DNA from: Streptomyces sp. NRRL F-5630
GTDB taxonomy: Bacteria; Actinomycetota; Actinomycetes; Streptomycetales; Streptomycetaceae
Length of the DNA stretch: 10,172 nucleotides
Assembly: GCF_000719475.1 (NCBI RefSeq)
Contig: NZ_JOGO01000117.1
Span: forward strand, 1-10,172
Direction: 5' to 3'
Numbering within the stretch: position 1 is the first letter of the stretch; each line of letters begins with the position of its first letter. This document shows positions 6,590 through 10,172 of this stretch, piece after piece. The notes under the pieces are model-generated. The model was not told the origin of the DNA and did no database searches. It saw only the letters and a list, made by a program, of their open reading frames with translations. The translations under genes were made by a program, and so were the position numbers.

Positions 6590-6684
6590 GTCGGTCTCTC
6601 CCGTGATACCTGATTTCGTTGAAGTGTATCAGTACTACTAGATATACATCGGATACCTGATGCCTAGACGTGAAGACAGGAATC
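6590..6684. promoter_or_regulatory. divergent hxlR-type / crotonase promoter and operator
   Basis: An AT-rich 95-bp stretch in otherwise GC-rich DNA. For the plus strand, TTGAAG (6619-6624) and TATACA (6643-6648), 18 bp apart, make a good vegetative promoter for the crotonase. For the minus strand, TACACT (complement of 6623-6628) is a possible -10. Between the plus-strand boxes lies the near-palindrome TATC-AGTA-C-TACT-a-GATA (6627-6644, one bulged base), centred at 6635. The decamer GATACCTGAT also occurs as an exact direct repeat at 6605-6614 and 6652-6661, and TGATAC (6604-6609) faces GTATCA (6626-6631). A regulator bound at the palindrome would block both promoters. Confidence 0.65.
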
Positions 6685-7524
6685 ATGACTGACGCATACT
6701 CGACCCTCAAGGTCTCTCTCAGCAGCGGCGTGGCGCACGTCGTGATCGACAACCCTCCCATCAATCTGCTCGACGCCGCCCTGATGACAGACCTGGACCG
6801 GTTCGCGGACGCCATGTCCGGCGACCACGACATCCGAGTGATCGTTTTTGACAGCGCGGACCCGGACTTCTTCGTCGCGCACGGCGATATGACGACCGCC
6901 GACGACCCCGCGACATTCGTTGACCTCCCCATTGCGCCCGAACAAGACCAGTCCCTCAACCCGATGATGCGGCTCCACCAACGCATCCGGTCGCTGCCGC
7001 AGATCACCATCGCCAAGCTCCGCGGACTGGCACGCGGCGGCGGTGCGGAACTGCTGTCCGCGATGGACATGCGGTTCGCTTCGCGCGAGCACGCCGGGAT
7101 GGCCCAGATGGAGTGCCGGCTGGGAATTATCCCGGGCGCGGGAGGCACGGCATACCTGCCCGGTCTCGTGGGTCGCGCACGCGCCCTGGAGATCATCCTT
7201 GGCGGGCAGCTGATTGATGCCGCGACCGCGGAACGGATCGGATGGGTGAACCGGGCTGTGCCGGACACCGAGCTCGACCACGTCGTCGACACCCTCGCCG
7301 CCCGCATCGCCGCTCTGCCGCCCGGCGTCGCCCGCGCCGCGACCGAAGCGGTCGACACCGCGGTCGAGTCGACCACTCACGGCCTGCGGAAGGCCAACGA
7401 GCTTCTCAGCGGACTCTTCAGTGAGCCCGCCGCAGCCCGTCTTGCCAAGGCTGCACTGGCCGCCGGCGCACACACCCGCGACGGAGAGCGCCACCTTGAG
7501 GCTCTTGTCGACGACATCACCTGA
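6685..7524 (+). CDS. enoyl-CoA hydratase/isomerase (crotonase) family protein
   Basis: A 279-aa cytosolic crotonase-superfamily enzyme, expected to act on an acyl-CoA thioester (hydration, isomerisation or related chemistry). The fold is recognisable from 'VAHVVIDNPPINLLD' (16-30), the first oxyanion-hole region 'DFFVAHGDM' (61-69) and the second 'RGLARGGGAEL' (113-123). Glu122 (in GGGAEL) and Glu143 (in MECRLGIIPGAGG) match the two catalytic glutamates of rat enoyl-CoA hydratase, so hydratase chemistry is possible. The AHGDM motif differs from the usual AGAD, so the substrate may be unusual. The ATG at 6685 has AGGA only 3 bases upstream. An in-frame GTG at 6670 adds five residues but has no ribosome binding site; either is possible. 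The gene is divergent from the HxlR regulator, which probably represses it. Its stop is 6 bp from the end of a transposase remnant. Confidence 0.9.
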   Translation: MTDAYSTLKVSLSSGVAHVVIDNPPINLLDAALMTDLDRFADAMSGDHDIRVIVFDSADPDFFVAHGDMTTADDPATFVDLPIAPEQDQSLNPMMRLHQRIRSLPQITIAKLRGLARGGGAELLSAMDMRFASREHAGMAQMECRLGIIPGAGGTAYLPGLVGRARALEIILGGQLIDAATAERIGWVNRAVPDTELDHVVDTLAARIAALPPGVARAATEAVDTAVESTTHGLRKANELLSGLFSEPAAARLAKAALAAGAHTRDGERHLEALVDDIT

Positions 7525-7530
7525 GAATTC

Positions 7531-7700
7531 CTACCGAGATGCCTTCAGGCGTCGCCAGCAGATGAGCGCGCATCCCAGGGTGAGCAAGGCTTCGCGGATG
7601 TCCTCACGTATCTCCCCACGGATCCGCAGGCGACGGAACCAGTGCAGATGGGCGAACGTGCGCTCCACGGCCAGCGTTGGGTGCCCTGCTCGCCCGGACC
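7531..7700 (-). pseudogene. IS5-family transposase remnant (C-terminal, frameshifted)
   Basis: Read on the minus strand, 7668 down to 7531 encodes 'VERTFAHLHWFRRLRIRG' and then 'EIREDIREALLTLGCALICWRRL', the characteristic DDE C-terminus of IS5-family transposases of Streptomyces. It ends at its own TAG. Just upstream, in another frame, 7700-7671 reads 'GPGEQGTQRW', which would normally run directly into 'W-VVERTF'; one base appears to be missing near 7668-7671. Nothing resembling the N-terminal two thirds of a transposase is present; DUF397-like sequence of the opposite strand starts at about 7712. This is a dead fragment. I could not identify the terminal inverted repeat, which should lie near 7505-7531, against or within the crotonase 3' end. 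Confidence 0.82.
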
Positions 7701-7711
7701 CCCGACCCATC

Positions 7712-7886
7712 GGTCGGCGAACTGGTGGAGGCGTTCGCGGCGACAACTGCGTGGAGGAGGCCGCCTTCTCCGCCGCCGATGCTCTCCCGCTTCGCGACGC
7801 GAAGGGCCCCGGCCGGCCCCTTCCTGCGGATCTCGCCCCGAGCCTTCACCGCGTGCACGCGAGCCCGGCGGGGCGCGAGGCCCTGA
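7712..7886 (+). pseudogene. DUF397 gene remnant with +1 frameshift
   Basis: The plus strand from about 7712 reads 'GGGVRGDNCVEEAAFSAADALPLRDAKGP', matching the first half of DUF397 (NCVE then LRD.K). After codon 7808-7810 the match continues one base out of register as 'AGPFLRISPRAFTACTRARRG' to a TGA at 7884-7886, the expected second half ('GP.L..SP.AF.AF'). A single extra G/C in the run at 7805-7820 explains the break. The N-terminal 'W.KSSYS' segment is missing, replaced by the transposase remnant. It is a second, independent DUF397 copy distinct from the one at 5782. A sequencing error in this GC run could account for the frameshift but not for the missing N-terminus. Confidence 0.75.
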
Positions 7887-7957
7887 GCCAGGGGACCGGC
7901 CCCTCCTCATCGCGGCGCGGCACCGCCGGGCGCCCAGGGCCGCGCTCCGTGGCTCGC

Positions 7958-7971
7958 TACATTGATGACCA
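7958..7971 (+). promoter_or_regulatory. -10 element for leaderless ATPase mRNA
   Basis: TACATT at 7958-7963 fits the Streptomyces TAnnnT -10 pattern. The A of the ATG at 7971 sits 8 bases downstream, exactly where transcription would start. No Shine-Dalgarno sequence precedes 7962, 7965 or 7971. A leaderless mRNA starting at the ATG is therefore the simplest reading. No good -35 is visible around 7934-7940. Confidence 0.5.
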
Positions 7972-9098
7972 TGTCACACAGGGTTCGGCGCATCGCCGTC
8001 AGCGGTTACAAGTCGATCCATGAGGTGGAGCTGGCGCTGACCCCGGTCACCTTGCTCGTCGGTCCCAACGGAGCGGGCAAGTCCAATTTCATCGAGGCCG
8101 TCGAGCTGCTGGGCCGCCTCGTGGAGGGGGAACTGGGCATGGAGGTCGGGCTGCGCGGCGGGGCCGCGGCCCTCTTCCACGACGGGCCCAAGGGGGCCGC
8201 CGGAATCGGGCTGCGGGTCGAGGCGGACGACGATCACCTCGTGCATGCCTATGAGGCGGCGCTGGTGCCCACCCACCGGGGCGATCTGATCTTCGGCTCC
8301 GAGGCTGTGGAATTCCACGACACCTCGCGTGGCGCGCAGCCGATGAGAGACGAGATCGGCCGAGGTCATGCCGAGTCGCGTCTGGCTGACGCGGCCGCGT
8401 CGCGGACGGACGGAGCCGCCGGCGTCGCCCGGCACACGCTGGAGATGCTGCGGGGCTGCCGTGTCTACCACTTCGATGACACCACCCCCCAGGCACCGGT
8501 CAAGCAACCGGGCTACGCCTCCGACACGGAGGTCCTGCACCCGGACGCGGGCAACCTCGCCGCTTTCCTGCGACGCGTGGGCGAGGAGCACCCCGCGGCC
8601 TACGAGCAGATCGTGCGTACGGTGCGTTCGGTCGCGCCCTTCTTCCGCGAGTTCGTCCTCACCGAGGACGCCGCGGGGCGCGTACTGCTCCGTTGGAAGC
8701 AGTACGGGTCGGACACCGTCTTCCCGCCCGACGCGCTGTCCGACGGAACGCTGCGCTTCGTCTGCCTCGCCGTCCTCCTGCTCCAGCCGCAGCCGCCCGC
8801 ACTGCTGGTGCTGGACGAACCCGAGCTGGGCCTGCATCCCTTCGCCCTCACCGTCCTCGCGGAGATGTTCCGTTCGGCGTCCGCCCGCAGCCAGATCCTC
8901 GCCGCCACGCAGTCCGTGACGCTCCTGGACCAGTTCGGGCTCGACGACATCGTCGTCGCGGAGCGGGAGGACGGCGCCACGCGCTTGCGCCGGCCCGAGC
9001 CGGAGGCGCTGGCGGCCTGGCTCGATGACTACTCACTCGGTGACCTGTGGTTGAAGAACCTGCTGGGCGGCCGTCCCCGGCCCGAGCGGCAGGGGTGA
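7971..9098 (+). CDS. OLD/RecF-like AAA family ATPase
   Basis: A 375-aa ABC-type ATPase of the AAA_21 / OLD-RecF-like class, which power DNA-linked nucleases or effectors. From the 7971 ATG: N-terminal 'RRIAVSGYKSIHEVEL' strand region, Walker A GPNGAGKSN (31-39), a helical insertion with charged middle (~85-220), ABC signature-like 'LSDGTLRF' (256-263), Walker B 'LLVLDEPELGLHP' (278-290) and the switch region 'ILAATQSVTLLDQF' (309-322). There Gln314 replaces the usual switch histidine, as I recall seeing in related proteins. Start codons TTG 7962 and ATG 7965 are also in frame; 7971 is preferred because a -10 box implies a leaderless mRNA beginning there. The stop is 9 bp before a DUF4276 gene with coupled spacing. 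The pair recalls ATPase + TOPRIM defence systems; the defence role is inferred. The upstream DNA is a mobile-element scar. Confidence 0.9.
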   Translation: MSHRVRRIAVSGYKSIHEVELALTPVTLLVGPNGAGKSNFIEAVELLGRLVEGELGMEVGLRGGAAALFHDGPKGAAGIGLRVEADDDHLVHAYEAALVPTHRGDLIFGSEAVEFHDTSRGAQPMRDEIGRGHAESRLADAAASRTDGAAGVARHTLEMLRGCRVYHFDDTTPQAPVKQPGYASDTEVLHPDAGNLAAFLRRVGEEHPAAYEQIVRTVRSVAPFFREFVLTEDAAGRVLLRWKQYGSDTVFPPDALSDGTLRFVCLAVLLLQPQPPALLVLDEPELGLHPFALTVLAEMFRSASARSQILAATQSVTLLDQFGLDDIVVAEREDGATRLRRPEPEALAAWLDDYSLGDLWLKNLLGGRPRPERQG

Positions 9099-9107
9099 GG
9101 CCCAGCC

Positions 9108-9788
9108 ATGCGTCAGGTTCACGTACTGGTGGAGGGTGCGACCGAGGAGCGGCTGGTCCAGCAGGTCTTCCAGCCGGAACTGCTCGCCTCGGACATCTGG
9201 ATCACGCCGGTCATGCTCAAGACCCGGCGAGCAGCAGGACAGCCCCACGACAAGGGCGGAGTGAGCAAGTGGCCCAGGATCGAGCACGACATCCGGGGGC
9301 TCCTGCGGAACTCGGCCGTGGACGCCGTCACGACGATGCTGGACCTCTACGGCCTGCCGTCCGGCACGCCCGGCCTCTCCGGGGCCCCGGCCGGTGACGC
9401 CTACGCCCGCGTCGCCCACGTGGAGGCCGCGATGGCCGACGCGATCGGCGAGCCGCGCTTCCTGCCCTTCCTCGCCCTCCACGAGACCGAGGCATGGGTG
9501 CTCGCCGCCGCGGACGAGCTTGCCGAACTGCTCGCGGAGCCACGGCTGGCGGGCACATTGCGTTCCCAAGTGGCCGCCGCAGGCGGTCCCGAGCTGGTGA
9601 ACGGTGGGGCCGACACCGCCCCTTCCAAGCGCCTCCTGAAAGCGCACCCCACGTACCGCAAGGTCGTGGACGGCCCGGACGCCATCGGACTGCTCGGCCT
9701 GGCCGCCCTGCGGGCGGACTGCCCCCACCTCGACGGCTGGCTCAAGCGCCTGGAATCGCGATCTGCCCCGCCGGGCCACTCCGGGTGA
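9108..9788 (+). CDS. DUF4276 protein, TOPRIM-like putative nuclease
   Basis: A 226-aa DUF4276 protein, a family I recall as TOPRIM-related and often encoded beside an AAA ATPase. Motifs: 'VHVLVEGATEERLV' (4-17) with the TOPRIM-type glutamate Glu9; 'TTMLDLYGLPSGTPG' (75-89) with Asp79; 'PFLALHETEAWVLA' (120-133) with Glu126 and Glu128; and the family C-terminal 'APSKRLLKAHPTYRK' (171-185) followed by 'CPHLDGWLKRL' (205-215). The acidic residues could form a metal-binding nuclease centre, so nothing suggests inactivation. GTGAGG (9095-9100), overlapping the ATPase stop, lies 7 bases before the ATG, so the two genes are co-transcribed and probably coupled. By analogy with AbiLii and PARIS AriB, it may be the effector restrained or activated by the ATPase; substrate (DNA, tRNA or other) is unknown. 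Confidence 0.9.
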   Translation: MRQVHVLVEGATEERLVQQVFQPELLASDIWITPVMLKTRRAAGQPHDKGGVSKWPRIEHDIRGLLRNSAVDAVTTMLDLYGLPSGTPGLSGAPAGDAYARVAHVEAAMADAIGEPRFLPFLALHETEAWVLAAADELAELLAEPRLAGTLRSQVAAAGGPELVNGGADTAPSKRLLKAHPTYRKVVDGPDAIGLLGLAALRADCPHLDGWLKRLESRSAPPGHSG

Positions 9789-9871
9789 CGGGCGGCGGCG
9801 ACCGGGGGTTCTCCCGCTGCTGAGCGCTTCGCCCGGCGCTGCCCGCGGATGCTCACCCAGCGTCACGCGGG

Positions 9872-9915
9872 AAAAACCTGGGCCGCGGGGAATTGCCCCG
9901 CCCCCAGGCTTTGTT
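9872..9915. terminator. bidirectional intrinsic terminator after the ATPase-DUF4276 operon
   Basis: CCTGGG (9877-9882) pairs with CCCAGG (9903-9908) and GCGGGG (9885-9890) with CCCCGC (9896-9901) around the loop AATTG. The stem is followed on the plus strand by CTTTGTT (9909-9915) and preceded by AAAAA (9872-9876), which is a T-tract on the minus strand. Both strands therefore carry a stem followed by U-rich RNA. On the plus strand it ends the defence-like operon, 84 bp after the DUF4276 stop. Confidence 0.75.
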
Positions 9916-9920
9916 ACCTT
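9893..9920 (+). promoter_or_regulatory. putative promoter overlapping the terminator
   Basis: TTGCCC (9893-9898) and TACCTT (9915-9920), 16 bp apart, resemble a vegetative Streptomyces promoter; initiation would fall near 9927. It overlaps the right arm of the terminator hairpin, so the call is tentative. The structured sequence and terminator that follow support transcription from here. Confidence 0.5.
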
Positions 9921-9926
9921 GGACGT

Positions 9927-10060
9927 GGCACCGGTTCGATCCAAGCCCCCGGGCCCAACCATAGGCGCTTCGAGCGCCCACTTGCCGCGAGGCGAGCATG
10001 GCGGGCCGGTGTCACAGACGTAGGGCGGAGCCCCGGTCGCCGAGACGCGGCCGGGGCTTT
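9927..10060 (+). ncRNA. putative structured RNA: sRNA or 5' leader
   Basis: A ~130-base stretch with no open frame worth calling lies between a putative promoter and a strong terminator. Within it GGCGCT-TCG-AGCGCC (9964-9978) is a perfect 6-bp hairpin and GCCCCCGGGC (9945-9954) a GC-rich palindrome; the terminator hairpin forms the 3' end. It could be a free small RNA or an attenuated leader for a gene beyond the window. I do not recognise an Rfam family. A tRNA-like 'GGTTCGATCC' (9933-9942) is present, but no tRNA fold was found. Confidence 0.45.
10029..10060 (+). terminator. strong intrinsic terminator / attenuator
   Basis: AGCCCCGGTCGC (10029-10040) pairs over 12 bp (one G-U) with GCGGCCGGGGCT (10047-10058) around the hexaloop CGAGAC, followed by TTGT. 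It would end the putative RNA starting near 9927. If a gene lies to the right, this could be an attenuator. Confidence 0.75.
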
Positions 10061-10066
10061 GTCGTG

Positions 10067-10125
10067 CGCCGGGCGGGGCCGCGTACGAGCGTCAGCGTCT
10101 GCCCCCTCCACCGCCCCGCCCGGCG
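10067..10125. repeat. GC-rich inverted repeat downstream of the terminator
   Basis: CGCCGGGCGGGGC (10067-10079) and its perfect reverse complement at 10113-10125 are separated by 33 bases. It begins 7 bases after the terminator stem. It could be a further leader stem or a minus-strand terminator for a gene outside the window. The remaining bases to the right edge are extremely C-rich (nine C at 10145-10153) and show no gene. Confidence 0.55.
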
Positions 10126-10172
10126 TCCGCCCCCGCCGCGTCCGCCCCCCCCCGCCGCGCCCGGCGTGTGCC

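Noticed and set aside
7677..7886. A 69-aa protein starting at 7677 on the plus strand
   Set aside because: Only its C-terminal part matches a family (the second half of DUF397); the first half is out of frame with the DUF397 NCVE region, so it is part of a frameshifted remnant.
7421..8023. A 200-aa plus-strand open frame spanning the crotonase end, the IS remnant and the ATPase start
   Set aside because: It crosses three unrelated features in different frames; only the short DUF397 piece is meaningful.
9930..9942. GGTTCGATCC resembling a tRNA T-arm
   Set aside because: No matching acceptor, D or anticodon arms can be formed around it; the stem would be only two base pairs.
1..10172. TTA (bldA-dependent) codons in the called genes
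   Set aside because: TTA triplets I noticed (e.g. near 6085, 7127, 8006) are intergenic or out of frame; I saw no in-frame TTA, though I did not scan exhaustively.

Overview
The window is high-GC actinobacterial DNA, almost certainly Streptomyces. GTG starts are frequent, Shine-Dalgarno sites are purine-rich, and several families are typical of that genus: DUF397, a DUF6087-like protein, an XRE regulator with TPR repeats, a CGNR zinc-finger protein and an actinobacterial HelD. A long palindromic intergenic repeat of a type common in Streptomyces lies at 641-754. No rRNA, tRNA or CRISPR array was seen.

Left part (1-3241): a CGNR zinc-finger protein ends inside the palindromic repeat, which supplies its last ~15 residues. 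It is followed by a HelD-type RNA polymerase recycling ATPase (790 aa). HelD converges tail-to-tail, with a 3-bp gap, on a tight minus-strand operon of three small Streptomyces proteins (4287 down to 3245).

Middle (4288-5997): that operon is divergent from an XRE/TPR regulator followed by a short DUF397 protein and a strand-specific terminator hairpin. This resembles the regulator + DUF397 sets common in Streptomyces. About 230 bp of featureless DNA follows.

Next (6230-7524): an HxlR-family regulator is divergent from a crotonase-fold enoyl-CoA hydratase/isomerase. They share an unusually AT-rich 95-bp promoter region with a near-palindrome placed where an HxlR repressor would be expected to bind. 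Immediately after the crotonase comes a scar: the C-terminal remnant of an IS5-family transposase (minus strand, frameshifted), abutting a second, frameshifted DUF397 remnant (plus strand).

Right part (7971-9788): the best candidate for a notable system is a two-gene operon. It encodes an OLD/RecF-like AAA ATPase and a DUF4276 protein with TOPRIM-like motifs, an architecture that recalls two-gene ATPase + TOPRIM anti-phage systems (AbiL, PARIS and related two-gene OLD systems). The ATPase appears to be translated from a leaderless mRNA. The operon ends at a hairpin flanked by A and T tracts, which looks like a bidirectional terminator. A putative promoter overlaps that hairpin and would produce a ~130-nt structured RNA ending in a strong second terminator at 10029-10060. 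This is either a small RNA or an attenuated 5' leader for a gene beyond the right edge.
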